A stretch of DNA of 64,000 nucleotides from Isoetes taiwanensis (lineage: Eukaryota > Streptophyta > Lycopodiopsida > Isoetales > Isoetaceae): positions 124,001-188,000 of the forward strand of contig JAJEKV010000051.1 in assembly GCA_021234155.1 (NCBI GenBank), given 5' to 3'. A program made the position numbers and the translations under genes. Positions 1 through 12,094 of the stretch are shown piece after piece. Each line of letters begins with the position of its first letter. Positions within the stretch are counted from its first letter, which is position 1. The notes under the pieces were generated by a model. It was not told the DNA's origin, did not search any database, and was given only the letters and a program-made list of their open reading frames with translations.

Positions 1-1107
1 GTTGTCGCTTCAGGTACCTAGCCACAAAGTAAAATGGTCTAGAAGCCTTTGAATTGAGATGCGCCGCACTATCCTAAAATACATAATGTCTCTTTGAACC
101 CTTTCCTTTCTCGCTTCCGTGATATTTGTGGTGCTTCATGAAGCAAGGTTGCACTAACAAAGTATCGCGGTTCCCTATCATCTTATACATAGTAATGTGT
201 TTCCTTTGATAACTTCATCTCGCCACCGAGTCATACCGATATGTTATTTTGAACCAAAATGGCACCGTTATTGACCCAAATAAGACGACCGCACTCCTCT
301 TTCGTTCCTTGAATGTATAGTCAGAAAATCCACTACCGGTATATTACGTGACCGCCGGGAGAGATTCTTCCGTAAGCCCTTAAACCGCTTTGCCCGCCAT
401 TGGTACTGAAATTATGCAAGGGGAAAGATTTTAGACGCCTTTCGCTTATCCAGAAGCTCCTTGGTTCTCGGCTCTCATTACATCGGCGAGTCAGCCTACC
501 GTAACTCTAGACGCTGTTCCTTTTCTATAGTCAATGTACTCCCCATTTCACTTTCCTACCGCCATTTCCTCTTCCATGGACAGTCTGAACTTCTTTGATT
601 CCACACGTACCACAATTTCAAGGATGCACGCCTCTGTGAAATCCTATCTAATTCAATTTTGGACACAACATAGATCTCCACAAGCTTCAGACGGTAATTT
701 TATGCTGTGTGCCCTTCGTGATTGACTAAGTTCATGTGATCTACAACATCGCAGTAAGTGCAATTTTCTGATGTTTGGTTCTCATCCCATTGAGTCCATC
801 CACTAGCATTTGCATCTCACGCAGTTGAATGCAACAGCAACTATTGAAGTCCTTCACTCTCACAACAAACTGTGGTTTTAGCTTCTCAAAAGTCGAAGAC
901 AATCTTAATTTCGGATGTTGGTCCGTAAACCCTTGGAACAATAGCATCTACATGAAATGAACACTAAACCGTTAGATGTGTATACCACACCAAACCATGC
1001 ACTATACTCATGCCTCACACTCATCATATTCACTGTAATCCAGCACCTTAGTGTCAGGCTATTACACACATTACTACTCCCACTATTACCATTCACTACA
1101 CACCATA

Positions 1108-1645
1108 CACCAAATGGTGGAGTGTGGAGGGTGGTGGAGTGTGGTGGGTGTGTGGAGTGTGGTGGTGGGGGGGGTGGTGGTGGTGGAGTGTGTGGTGGTG
1201 GGGGGTGGTGGAGTGGTGTGGTGGTGGTGGGGGGGTGGTGGTGGTGGTGGAGTGTGGTGGAGTGGTGTGTGTGGTGGTGGTGGGGCGTGGTGGTGGTGGT
1301 GGTGGTGGTGGTGGGGGAGGGGGGGGGTGGTGGAGTGTGGTGAGTGGGTGGTGGTGTGTGGTGGTGGTGGGGGGTGGTGGTGGTGGTGGTGGTATGATGT
1401 GGTGTGGTGGTGGGGTGGTGGTCGGTGGTGTGTGGTGGTGGTGGAGGTGGTGGGGGGGTGTAGTGGTGGTGGTGGTGTTGTGGATTGTGGTGTGATGTGG
1501 TGGTGGTGGAGTGTGGTGGTGGTGGTGGAGGGGTGTGGCGTGATGTGGTGGGATGTGTGTGCATGTGGTGGTATGTGGGTGGTCGCAAAGATGTGGTGGT
1601 AGTCTATGGTGGTGGGATAGATGGGGTGTGGTGGGTGAGGGGGTG
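1108..1645 (+). repeat. G/T-only low-complexity tract (GGT/GTGTGG), copy 1
   Basis: For over 500 bases the plus strand is almost purely G and T, built from GGT, GTGG and GTGTGG with many G runs of 3-7. There is no fixed long period. Runs of three or more Gs at short spacing give strong formal G-quadruplex potential. Open frames here (poly-Val/Gly/Trp on plus, poly-His/Thr/Pro on minus) are by-products of composition, not genes. The tract ends in a short AT-rich spacer leading into an A/C-rich tract at 1726-1795 that is broadly complementary to it. Confidence 0.95.
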
Positions 1646-1725
1646 AGGGGGAGAATAAATAAAATTGAATCCACACATATCATACATTAACATGCACACA
1701 CCCATGACACCATGGGATTACAACG

Positions 1726-1795
1726 AACCCACACCACACCACACCACACACCACACCACACCATCACCTACACCACACATCACATCACATCACTT
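1726..1795 (+). repeat. A/C-rich tract (ACACC repeats), copy 1
   Basis: CACACCACACC-type repeats, then CACATCACATCACATCAC. This is the complement in composition of the G/T tract about 90 bases upstream, so a single strand could fold into a long imperfect G/T:A/C hairpin. The corresponding tract in the second copy is at 12095-12150. Confidence 0.85.
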
Positions 1796-2162
1796 TATCC
1801 TATTTCGTCTCTATATAAGCAAATCAGCTTAGCCTCGCTTCCTTTTCATAAACACTTCAAATCAGACACCTCGACACAATTACATTCCTCTCTAATCATT
1901 AGAAAAGGATCCGGGTCCTAAATCCCTGCTCCTACGTCAAGCATGCTTCATTCCCACCCGCGCTAATTCTAACAAGTTCATTCCGCAACATGGTAGGAGG
2001 GATATTCGCAGATCACTACGGGCTATTGTAGGGGTGAGCGAGAGGGCTCACAATACATGTTAAACAGGCTCGTGGATCATCTCCTCTAAGGTGGATATGC
2101 CTAAATCCACCTTCTTTGCTGATTTCGAATCCAACCTAAAGGCATACAAATGTGACCACGTC

Positions 2163-2530
2163 GGGCCTTCAATGGTATGCTTGGAGTCGATTATAGAAGA
2201 GAGCTCTTAGACAAGGTCCATGAGCTTATAAAGCCATATGTCGCCGCAAGGGCAGCCGTATATTTGTTCTCCTCTCAATACTTGTCCGCTCGCTCTCAAG
2301 AATATCTGCGTTTCCATCGGCAGACTATGCATCTCTTACCACTGTGGGATGCAGGAAGTTAATCGCAAACTCATCCTATTAAATTCTCGGGGATGATCAA
2401 GCAGAAGTTTAGATGCTTTAGTGCAAAACAATAATGTTGGATGCACCAAGCCGTCACCAAAGATTTCCTCGTCATTTAGAAATCGCGTACGTACCGAGTT
2501 CTCCTGCACAGAAGCTTAATGGAAAAGCCA
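2163..2530 (+). pseudogene. Broken counterpart of the unrecognised ORF at 12538-12900
   Basis: The same DNA as the 120-codon frame in the second copy, but split here by small indels into two short frames (2177-2362 and 2434-2640). Shared peptide pieces include GMLGVD, KVHELI, VYLFS and the RHLEI/RCLEI end. I do not recognise a family. Loss of frame in one copy and preservation in the other could mean decay or sequencing error. Confidence 0.4.
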
Positions 2531-2639
2531 AATTTTGTAAAGCCAAATTTTATAAGATCCTTTTTTACATCATACTTTCCAATGCTGCAGGCTTTGAATT
2601 GACAAAAATTGTCTTATTCAACAAAAATTTGTATCTCTG

Positions 2640-5135
2640 ATCAGCTTAGTTATCATTCTCAAATATTTTTAGACTGCATAATAATAATTCCAAAGAAAGG
2701 AGTACTAATTCTCACAAGTGTTCTAATAATATTCCAAACATTAAATATTGCATTTCGTGACTAGAGTCAACTACACACAATTCACATGCCGCATACAAGC
2801 ATACACCACAATCATCAGACAACACACAACCACCTCACATGCACCAACACACTAAGCACCATAACTAAGAAAAATATGAATAACAGAAATAAACTAACTC
2901 AAGGTGATTCCTCCGATAGCGGGCAAGATGTTCTTCTCTTTACATTTCTCCAATCTTCTAGTTCTAACATCCTTGTGTTAGGGAGACACTCGGGTGTTCC
3001 AAAATTTTGAACCTTTCTATATGTTCATCCAAATTGCATCAATCTTTTAGCCCCTCTTGTAAGAAACCCATTTCCACCATTGTAATCGACCTCTTTCCCT
3101 CTTTTCTTTAATTGCGTGCTCTCTCGGTGAACACCTAATACCTTTCCAAGATCCTCACAAGTTGATTTTGTCAATTTGTTTTAACTGCATCTGCCGCGGG
3201 TACGTGACATTGCAAGGCGCCTATTCTTGGTTGCTAGGGGCGCCACGGTAGAGAGTTTGACAAATACCGCATGGAGTCCCGTGAGGTGTCTTATAACGAT
3301 GCTCTTGGCTTCCAAACCTTTAATTCTTCACCTATGAACTTTTCCAATGTTTTATCCCCAAAAATCAAGTAAATTTTCTTTCTTCATATCCTCCATTCTT
3401 TGGTCCGCTTATGGAAAAGACGCGAAACAAGTGACAATACGGGCAAGTTTATCGCTTGCACTTTGGTTGAACCGATCCTTCGCCAATTCTCGCAAGCTTC
3501 TCCAATTTCTTCTTCTTCTTCTCCCAGCGCTCTTTCTTCAACATTCTTGTTCCTGGTTCTTCTTCGCTTTCTCCGCCTCAAATGCCGGGTTTGTGGACAG
3601 ATTACCTCATTGACATCCATATCCACAATGGATTGAGCTTGCGTAGTGGAGGAGCCAAAGAATGACGAAAGTAAAGAAATGTGAAGGGGCCAAAGAATAG
3701 AAATTTGAATTTGAATTTAGTTTTTGAAATTAGAATTTCCCCCAACTCTATTCTTAAATAATGGCAAAATGAGCGTGCCATAATTATACTTTCATACCAC
3801 AAAAGTGGTGGATGCAACGCCACATTTTGGAGGACAAAATGTACCGGTTGGAACACTACAAATATGTTTTTACCCATATAGTATAGGGCGTACTAAGGTC
3901 ACTTTATTGTCTTGTTAACTTCTTTATCGCTATTGAACTCAAATTTGAGCTAGGATTATTTTATTAAATGCATGCATTTGACTTTAAATTCTTTTGAATC
4001 GGGCTTTCTATACTTGAAAAGCAAACTTAGCTGCTTCCTTTTGTATCCGTGATAACTGTATGACATAATACACGTATCATAAGCTCACCCTAATAAGAAC
4101 AAAATATCAATCAAACTATGACACACTACCATCTTGCCAAACCTACCGATTGATGCAAATCTTGTATCAATCCAAAGAGCCACCGAGATGACGCATTTTA
4201 TAAAGTCAGAGAACTTAACAGATGTTACATCGCCAAACAACTAAAGCGCTTGGTTTTACATAGATACAGCCGTAAAAAGAGAAACGGCATTTAAACATGA
4301 GAATAGATTAGAAAAGCGTAGAAACACTATATATAAGCAAGAAAGTAGATTGCGCGCAGAAAATTTATGTGGAAACAACAAAATGAAAATTAACGATCAA
4401 TTACATATATGCAGAGATAGAATTTAATTATAAAGACTAAGAGATGATATTATTCAAAGGAGCGAATCAACATTCAGCCCTTTCAAAGGACATAGGCCAC
4501 TTGTCGTCCAATCTGAAATTCAAATAATATCAATGGTTAGAAAAGAAAAATAACATATTATAGAACAACTGGTCGCTGAATTTGGAATACCACCGGGCGC
4601 GGAAAAAAGTTCTACTCCAATTTTTTCCTTCCGGTGGCATGCGGCTAGATCCCCGGGCGGCACCTCGACACGCCTGTGAGAGGTAATTTTATGCTTTTAC
4701 CGTGATTCCTGCCCCTAATTAACATTTTATGCAGCCCCGATGATACCGTAGATTCGATAACGGCTATGACGCTATGCAACCTCTAGCCTTATTGATTTCA
4801 AGATTTGGCTCTTCCGTGCATCCTTGCACTATGATTGATCCTATTTTAATCGGGCCTATATCTTAATGTCTAGAAATTTCCGTACATTTTGTAGAGCTTC
4901 TAACCTTCCTTCTACCGAATGTCATTGTTCCCATGTTTCTTTTAAGAAAATCGAAGCCAGAGGCTATTATACCCGTGAAAGTAAGAAACAGAGGCTCGAT
5001 TAGATGCAAGAAAGAGAAGAAACGGATGGATTGATGGGATCCGAGCAAAGTCTTTCCTTCTAGTTGCAGCCAAAATGCTCCTCACAGTCCATTCCAAATG
5101 ACAAGGGTAGACAAAAAGTAAAAACCGATGTTGTC
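2640..5135. other. No recognisable gene; right part of repeat copy 1
   Basis: AT-rich DNA with only short shadow frames. It is matched along its length by 12900-15540. A stretch near 4590-4750 (CCGGGCGGCACC, CACGCC) is GC-richer than its surroundings in both copies. I see no conserved protein, tRNA or clear promoter. Confidence 0.6.
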
Positions 5136-5639
5136 ACAGTTCACCGACTTAGTGTTTGCAGACTGCGTGAATTTGAGACCAAGGATATCCAAATAGCTAT
5201 CCACGCATCAGCTATATGACTCCAACAAAATTCTCCCAAGCCTGTACCTAGAATTCACCCCATTTGATACTCCTGTCAATCCCTACCGCCGACCTACACA
5301 AGTAAGACTCCAAAATGAAATTTGGATAGTCAACTCCGAATGCAAATGACAAGTAAGTACCATGCCAATATACATGATTTATTTTTGTATTTTCCTGTGG
5401 TCTTCTCATTTCAATTATGTTGCGAGATAAATGCTAGTGCAATCGAAGCCATCAATGCAAGAGATTCCTAGGTGCATCCGGGACTTAGGGGAAAATTACC
5501 CTTTGAGATTCATTCTCAGACGGTCCTTCTCAATGTAGTTTTGGTAAATAACATGAGCCAAATGCGGATGCAGTGATGAAGTTGGACAAAGAACCCCTGA
5601 TCCTCGACAAGATGCTGATCGCTCAACGAAGCCCAATAC

Positions 5640-6240
5640 AACCTCAACCAAGAAAACCAAGAGGTTAATCGAATTCTCCTTGTTCGATTTTAATGTGGGG
5701 TTTTAGGCAAGTTTTATGACTTGAAAGAGAGGATCCTCGTGATCTGGCCGAGCCGTATGACCGGCCCGTAAAATTGAACAATCAAAAGTTAGCAGCTTCG
5801 AAATTCGATTACGGTGAGTTCTGTAATGGTGTTTTTCAAAATTTGAGATTGCATTGTGGTCCAAAGATGGCTAAGAGTAATGTTGACTTGCTGATGAGAA
5901 AGTTGTCAGTAGAATATAAGGGCAAAGATTTCTTGAATAGGATGATCAGCATTCAACACAAAAATTAAAAGTGGTTAATAAGCCAATTTTCCTTAAGGAT
6001 CTCATTCAAAGTGTACCAGAAATTTGGAGATACCTGTGACAAATACACATTGTTGATAGATGATAGCGTATATAAGGGTTCTCCGCTAACCAAATTAACA
6101 CAATGATATGTCCAAATAGTTTTGTTCGACAGTTGATTCCAATTTCCTTTTGGAGCAACTCAAACCATGGTCGGAGGGACTTCTCGCCGCGTAAAGTGTG
6201 CCAAATTTTATGTGAAGGAACATCAAATGTGAAACATGTG
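5640..6240 (+). pseudogene. FCP1/NIF-like HAD phosphatase fragment
   Basis: Peptide pieces match plant CTD-small-phosphatase-like (FCP1/NIF, HAD superfamily) proteins, which remove phosphate from Ser or Thr using an Asp nucleophile. In order: LFDFNVG near 5678-5700 (where the family has DLNGLL/DVNGVL), FDYGEFCNGVFQN near 5802-5840, KSNVDLLMRKLSVEYKGK near 5875-5930, FLKDL-like residues near 5990-6005, then LLIDDSVYKG near 6050-6080, matching the conserved LLDDSPYKA box, and LKPWSEGLLAA near 6155-6190 at the place of the LxxYLEGL tail. The frame shifts several times, so no intact protein results. The nucleophile motif is itself degraded. It lies between the two large repeats and shows no link to its neighbours. 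Family inferred from memory of motifs. Confidence 0.6.
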
Positions 6241-6249
6241 AGATCTCAA

Positions 6250-7855
6250 GAGTCAGCAAGAATCAGATGAAAAATGCTCGCATAAGTATTTTCATAAATG
6301 AATCTTGTAAAACTCTCTTGAAAGTCAATATACGTAGTACCCCTATGATATGTGTTGTAATTTTTCAATTTAAAATATTTGAAATGATCAGGAGCAAATG
6401 TTCTCGTGTGTTTAGAAACGTATATATGTAGCTTCGGCAAATTCCTCATCATTCAGCCAAATACAATATCCGAAGTGGTGTCGGTGGAATCGAATCGCCG
6501 TGATTAGCTCACCGACATTAAAATTTTGGAAGTCGATACGCAGTGGGTTCAATCAATTGATCCCTTTCTCAAGGTGATACTTTAACCGGCGCCATCCCTA
6601 CTTTGACCCTCTTTTCACTTCCTCGACATTGTCCAAGGACACAAATAGCCACAAAACAATAAGGAAACATGAATCGATAAGTGCCAAGACATGTTTTTGC
6701 CTCGCTTGTGATGGACATCATCGACCTGTTTTCTGACAGCCACGCTGTTCCGCATGCAGGATATAAACCAAAGATATATCACTTTGATAGTCGCTTGCAT
6801 GGCGGAAGGCGCGTATATCGGGAGAGGTTAGTGCTTGCTCATTGCATTTTGTCATAGTAGCACAATGACAACAAACTTTGAGCGGTGTTCCCGGAATTGC
6901 TCGACACAATACTCTCTGCAAATATAACCTCGCATGTTGTGAAAATTTTAACGCTTCTTCAAACCATGGTCATTCAAGTGTATCTCAGCCAGTATGTCTT
7001 ATGCACAAATTTGTGAGAGGGGGTAATTTAAAAGGAGGAATATATTGTCGCCTTCATCTAGTAAGTCAACTTAAATGTACTGCATAAACCAAACTCTCAA
7101 GTATTGATAAAGTGTGGTTAATCGCAGGTTGTGGACATTTCGCATCAGATCTAGTTGATGTTAGAGTGTCTGTGCTTGGAAGTTTTAAGAGATTAGAAGC
7201 AACAAAAGCCGGAATCAGAGGAACATATGTATTGGAAAGTATGTAGGTGCATGGTCACCTCGCACTTAAATCATCAGATATCTTTCTTATGTACATAATT
7301 GTTATTGTAACCTCTCGACCATTTCAATGAAAAATTCATATTCAATTCATCTCACAAACAAAGGAACTGCGTTTCCGTAAGAATTCAAATCTTCAAAAGA
7401 AATCAAGACAACTCATTTTCACAAATAAGCAATAAAAACTTCACATGAGTTCTCAAAACTACGTAACGGTTTTACATTTCATCATCGTAAAGAACTTCGC
7501 AAATTTCAAAATTTTCTCCTCATCTAAAGGATCCAGCTCCTATATACAAATCTCGCTTTGATGTTGAGTTGGTGGCATGTGAAGTCCGGGATTGCACATC
7601 TGTGTTGTGAATACTATGCCTAAGGTGTCTTTACCGCAAAGATCATAGCCGACGCTGATCTTGGCGCTCTTCTTGTAATACATATACCTTCTATGACACT
7701 ATCACCGGCTAGATACCATGTTCCATTGAGTTGGAAGTCTTTCCACTATCTTATATTATAATGTTATAATCAGAATTCCTCGATTGATCAAGCCCTAATT
7801 GAATGATCGAGATCATCTAGGTGTATCTAAAGGCTCTAGATTTCGCATTAACTTC
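6250..7855. other. No recognisable gene
   Basis: Unique AT-rich DNA between the phosphatase remnant and the purine tract. Short frames on both strands (for example minus 6718-6921) have no motif I recognise. No repeat of note. Confidence 0.5.
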
Positions 7856-7878
7856 CTACCACCGCCATTGACCATATT

Positions 7879-9660
7879 GTGATCTCTTATGGGAAAAGGG
7901 GTAAAGAAAAAGGAGGAAAAGGAAAAGGGAGGAGGAAAGAGAACGCGGAAGGGGCAAAAAAGGCACTCTGTGAAAAGGGAAAAAGAGAAGGGGAAAAGGG
8001 TGGGATAAGAGAAGAGAAAAATGAATGGGAAAGGGAAAGGGAAAAGAAAAAATCAAAAGGAGGGAGGAAACTTAACCCGAGAAAAGGGCAGCAAGGAGGA
8101 AAAGGGAAAGAGGTAAAGGGGAAAAGGGAAAAGGAAATGGCATAGGAGAGAAAGGGAAAGAGGGGGAAAAGGGTCAAGAATGGGAAAAGGAAGGAAAAAA
8201 AAAAAAGAGCATGGGAAAAGGAAAAGGGAAAAAGAGCATGGAAAAAGGAGAAAAAGGGAAAGGTGTGGAGGAAGAAGAAAAGGGGAAGGGAAAAAGTGGC
8301 ATGGAAAAGGAAAAGAGAGAGGAAAGGAAGGAAAAGGCACCGAAAAATAAAAGAGTGAAAGGTTGGGAAAATGAGGAAGTAAAAGGGCAGGGAAACAGAG
8401 AAGGAAGGAAAAAGGCATGAAAAAAGGAAGTGGAAAGCAGTAAAGAAAAAAGGAGAGGCAAGTGAGGAAATGGAACTCCGGAAAATGGCATTGTATTAAA
8501 GGAAGAGGGAAAAAATGAGAAAAAGGGAAGGGGAAAAGGCACGAACAAAAGGAAGAGGAAAGGTGAAGAAAGGAAAAAAAGTACATAAAGAAAAAGGGAA
8601 GAGGAAAAGCGGGTGGGGGAAGAGAAAACTGCAGAAAAAGGAAAGAGAAAAATGTGGGAAGGCATGGGAAAAGAAGGGAGAAAGGGTGAAGGAAAGTGTA
8701 AAAAGGTACATGTAAAAGATAAAGAGGAAAGGATCTGAAAGGAGGAAAACTGAAAGGAAAAAGTCCATCATGAAAGGGAAAAGGAAAAGGCCGAGAAAAG
8801 AAAAAAGAGGGAAAGGGTCAAAAGGAGGAAAAGGAGGGGGAAAAGGAGAACAGAGAAGGGGTGAGGAGCAATGAATTGAAAAAAGAGGAAGAGGAAGAGG
8901 GAAAGCGGAAAAGGCACCTGAACAAAAGGAAGAGAGAGAAAGAGTGAGGAAAGGTGAAAATATTAGAGGAGAGGGAAAAGTGGGAAAAAGAGAAAAAGGA
9001 GGAGAGGGTGGGGAAATGAGAAAAATGGGCACATAAAGGGTAGAGAAAGGAAATGGAAAGAGGCATAGGGAAAGAGAAAAGAAAAAGAAGGAAGAAAAGA
9101 AAGGGAAAGACACGAAAGCCGAAGGGGTGGTGAGAAAGAACAAAAGGAAGGGAAAGGAAGGCTGAAGCAGAGAAGGTAAGTAAGGAAAATGGCATGAGGA
9201 AAATGGAGAGGGAAATTTGAAAAGAGAAAGGAAAGTGCATGGTAAAGGAAGGAAAAGGCATAAGGAAAAGGTGGGAAAAGAGAAACTAAAAGGCATGGGA
9301 AAAGGGAAAGGGAAAGGAAAAGTAAAAGAAAAATAAGGGAAAAAGAGAGGGAAAAATAAAAAGGGCGAGAAATGACGAAAATGTGAAGGGAAAAAAAATC
9401 CGGCCGAAAAAAGGGAAGGGAAAAAGGAAAAGCTGAAAGGGAAGGGAAGTGAAGGAAAAGGGGGGAAGGGAAAAGGAAAAGCCGGAAAGGAAGGGAAGTA
9501 AGGGAAAAGGGGTTGAAAAAGGAAAAAAAAAAGGGGGGAAGGAAAAGAAGATATGTAGGAAACATAAGAAAAAGGAAAAGGAACAGGAAAGCGTGTAGGA
9601 AATGAGGGAAAAGGAAAATGCGGAATAGAGCAAAAGGCAAAGGGAAAAGGAAGGGTGTCG
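7879..9660 (+). repeat. 1.8 kb polypurine (A/G) tract
   Basis: The plus strand is overwhelmingly G and A for about 1.8 kb, as GGGAAAAGG, GGAAAGG and GAAGGAAAAGG blocks. Rare pyrimidines are not random: many fall in a recurring GGCATGGG/GGCATAGG tag, seen for example near 8130, 8208, 8234, 8296, 8413, 8662, 9062, 9191, 9257 and 9292. Long frames here (poly-Lys/Glu/Gly on plus, poly-Phe/Ser/Pro/Leu on minus) are compositional. Homopurine mirror-like DNA of this length can form triplex (H-DNA) structures. It is far longer than a retrotransposon polypurine primer (about 10-20 bases). Confidence 0.95.
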
Positions 9661-9689
9661 AATGCACAAAAAAGTTCTTAAAGCTCACA

Positions 9690-10211
9690 AAGAATGCCGG
9701 GATTAGTTTCTATTATATTAGACGGCGAAAAGGAGTCCGAAATAATAGGTTTTGTCCACATAGATTCTTAACTTAGCACCAAAGAACTGGGCACCATTAC
9801 TAGTCCATTTGGTTTTGTGAATGTAATCCAAAATCTCAGAACCTCATCATTCCCTTTCTGAGCAACGACAAAGAAAAATTATCACTAACTCTAAGTGCCT
9901 CTCAAATAACATCGTGGATTGGAGGAGAACAAGGATCATTGATTTACGGTCCTCACGTCAAGATGCACATTGGAGGATGGTACAATAACTTGAAGTTTCC
10001 AATCATCAACGTAGTGCGTTTGTTCACACAACCCGTTCCACATGCCATCCAAGCAAAGACGCAGAAGTACGAAAGTTCCCTCGTGCAAATCAAATGGAGA
10101 TTCAGATCAATGTATGTACACAATGGATCCGCTTAGTGTCCAAAATCCTTTCTTGCACTTCATGCTTTCTTTCTATCTATATCCTCCACCTTGACTTCCC
10201 AAAAGAACCTT
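9690..10211. other. No recognisable gene
   Basis: Unique DNA after the purine tract. One 65-codon plus frame at 9939-10136 has ordinary composition but no motif I know. Confidence 0.45.
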
Positions 10212-10424
10212 TTATATTCTTCCTTCCATTAGTTTCAGATGTAAACTATCCACTCCTGATGTTCCATTAAGCAAAACATCTCTTCTAAGCAACTCTACCA
10301 CTTCATGAGCATTACCTAATTTTATGTTGTCAGATTTTAATTGCAGCTGTCTTAACCATCTCTTCAACTCAGCGCCTTTGCCATCGTGGTTCACTCTTCC
10401 GCGGTTAGAACTAAAAAATTCCAC
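10212..10424 (-). CDS. Unrecognised ORF or exon remnant at the edge of repeat copy 2
   Basis: A 70-residue minus frame, charged and soluble, ending GVDSLHLKLMEGRI, without low-complexity bias, which makes it more gene-like than most frames here. It may continue upstream (to higher coordinates) into the duplicated segment, where minus-strand pieces such as SRLLDHFVARYLA read in a compatible sense, but with stops. No family recognised. Its counterpart in copy 1 would lie to the left of the window. It could be a decayed exon or chance. Confidence 0.25.
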   Translation of the reverse strand: MEFFSSNRGRVNHDGKGAELKRWLRQLQLKSDNIKLGNAHEVVELLRRDVLLNGTSGVDSLHLKLMEGRI

Positions 10425-11534
10425 ATCATATAGACATCGTCAAGCCAGGTACCTAGCCACAAAGTAAAATGGTCTAGAAGCCTTGAATTGAGATGCCGCA
10501 CTCATCTGAAAATACATAATGTCTCTTTGGAACCCTTCCTTTCCGCCCGTGATATTTGTGGTGCTTCATGAAGAAAGTGTTGCAATTTAACAAAGTATCG
10601 CGGTTCTATCATCTTATACATAGTAATGTGTTTCCTCGATAATCTCTATCACACGTCATAATTGATATGTTATTTGAACCAAAATGGTAACTGCTATTGA
10701 CCCAACAAGATCGATCAGACTCTCCTCTTGTTCCTCAATGTATAGTTCTTGAAAAATCCACTACCGAGACATGCATCCGCCGAGATTCTCCAAGCTCCTT
10801 AAACCTGCTTTGCCCGCCATTGGTACTTGAAATTATGCAAGGAAAGATTTTTAGACGCTTCTTTCGCTTATCCAAGAAGTTCTTGCCTTGCCTCATTATA
10901 CCGATGAGTCAGCTTCCTACTAGAACCTCTAGACGTTGTCTTTTCATAGTCAATGTACTCCCATTTCACTTTCCCACCGCTACTCCTTCCATGGGACAGT
11001 CTCAACTTTGATTCCACACACCACAATTTCATGATGCACGCTTCTCTTGTGAAACTCATCTAATTCACTCTTTGGACACAAATATAGATCTCCACAAGCT
11101 TCCTCAGACTTGCAATTTTATGCTAGTGTGCCCTGTATTGACCAAGTTCCTTCAGGTGTGGATCTACAAACATCGCAGTAAGTGCAATTCTTCTCTGATG
11201 TTTGCCCCTCATCCCATTGATCCACTAGCATTTGCATCCTCACGGTTGAATGCAAATAAAGAACTATTGAAGTCCTTCAATTTCCTACAACAAACTGTGG
11301 TTTTAGCTTCTCAAAAGCTCAAGATCTAATCTTAATTTCTCTCGATGTTGGTCCAAACCTCTTGAACAATAGTGCATCTATATGAAATGAACACTAAATC
11401 ATAGGGATGTATACTACACCAAAACCATGCACTATACCATGCCCCACACTCATCATATTCACTGCATCCAGCACCTTAGTGTTGTGTGTACATTACCACA
11501 CACCCCACACTCATCTACCACACACCATACACCA

Positions 11535-12035
11535 AAATGGTGGAGTGTGGAGGGTGGTGGAGTGTGGTGGTGGTGGGAGGTGGTGGTGGGGGGTGGTGGT
11601 GGAGTGTGGTGGTGGGGGTGGTGGAGGTGGTGGTGGTGGTGGTGGGGGTGGTGGTGGAGTGGTGGAGGGTGCGTGGTGTGGTGGTGGGGCTGGTGGTGGT
11701 GGTGGTGGTGGTGGGGGGTGGTGGAGGTGGTGGAGGGTGTGTGGTGTGTGGTGGTGGTGGGGGTGGTGGTGGTAGAAGGATGTGGTGTGGTGGTGGGGTG
11801 TGGTGGTCGTGGTGGTGTGTGGTGGTAGGAGGTGGTGGGGGTGTAGTGGTGGTGGTGTGGTGTTGTGGATTGTGTGATGTGGTGGTGGTGGGAGTGGTGG
11901 TGGTGGTGGAGGGGTGTGGCGAGGATGGTGGATGTGTGCATGGTGGTGGTAATGGTGGTCGCAAAGATGTGGTAGTCTATGGTGGTGGGATAGATGGGGT
12001 GTGTGGTGGGGTGAGGGGGGTGAGGGGGAGAATAA
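11535..12035 (+). repeat. G/T-only low-complexity tract, copy 2
   Basis: Counterpart of 1108-1645, again nearly only G and T on the plus strand with frequent G runs, and about 40 bases shorter. It ends in the same GGGGGAGAATAAA boundary and is followed by the A/C tract. Internal order of GGT and GTGTGG blocks differs from copy 1, as expected for slippage-prone DNA. Confidence 0.95.
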
Positions 12036-12094
12036 AAATTGAATCCACACATATCATACATTAACATGCACACACCCACATGACACCATGGACA

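Larger units (their letters stand above)
1..5135 (+). repeat. Large direct repeat, copy 1 (truncated by window start)
   Basis: This stretch is homologous, in the same order and orientation, to about 10435-15540. Anchors include CAGGTACCTAGCCACAAAG at base 11 and again near 10446, the G/T tract at 1.1 and 11.5 kb, and ATGCTTGGAGTCGAT near 2173 and 12554. The copies differ mainly by insertions and deletions of one to four bases. The left end lies outside the window, so the full length is unknown. Homology fades near 5135, after the shared GGGTAGACA. It could be a segmental duplication or the 5' long terminal repeat of a very large-LTR element; no tRNA primer-binding site was seen after 5135, which weakens the LTR reading. 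Confidence 0.85.

Noticed and set aside
905-1683. Long overlapping frames rich in Val/Gly/Trp (plus) and His/Thr/Pro (minus)
   Set aside because: They are direct products of the G/T-only tract, open in several frames at once, with no natural protein composition.
1108-1795. Telomere-like or yeast-type TG repeat
   Set aside because: No TTTAGGG or other plant telomere unit; the G/T blocks have no fixed period.
7856-9688. Frames of up to 266 residues rich in Phe/Ser/Pro/Leu (minus) and Lys/Glu/Gly (plus)
   Set aside because: The polypurine strand has almost no stop-forming pyrimidines, so long frames arise on both strands without coding meaning.
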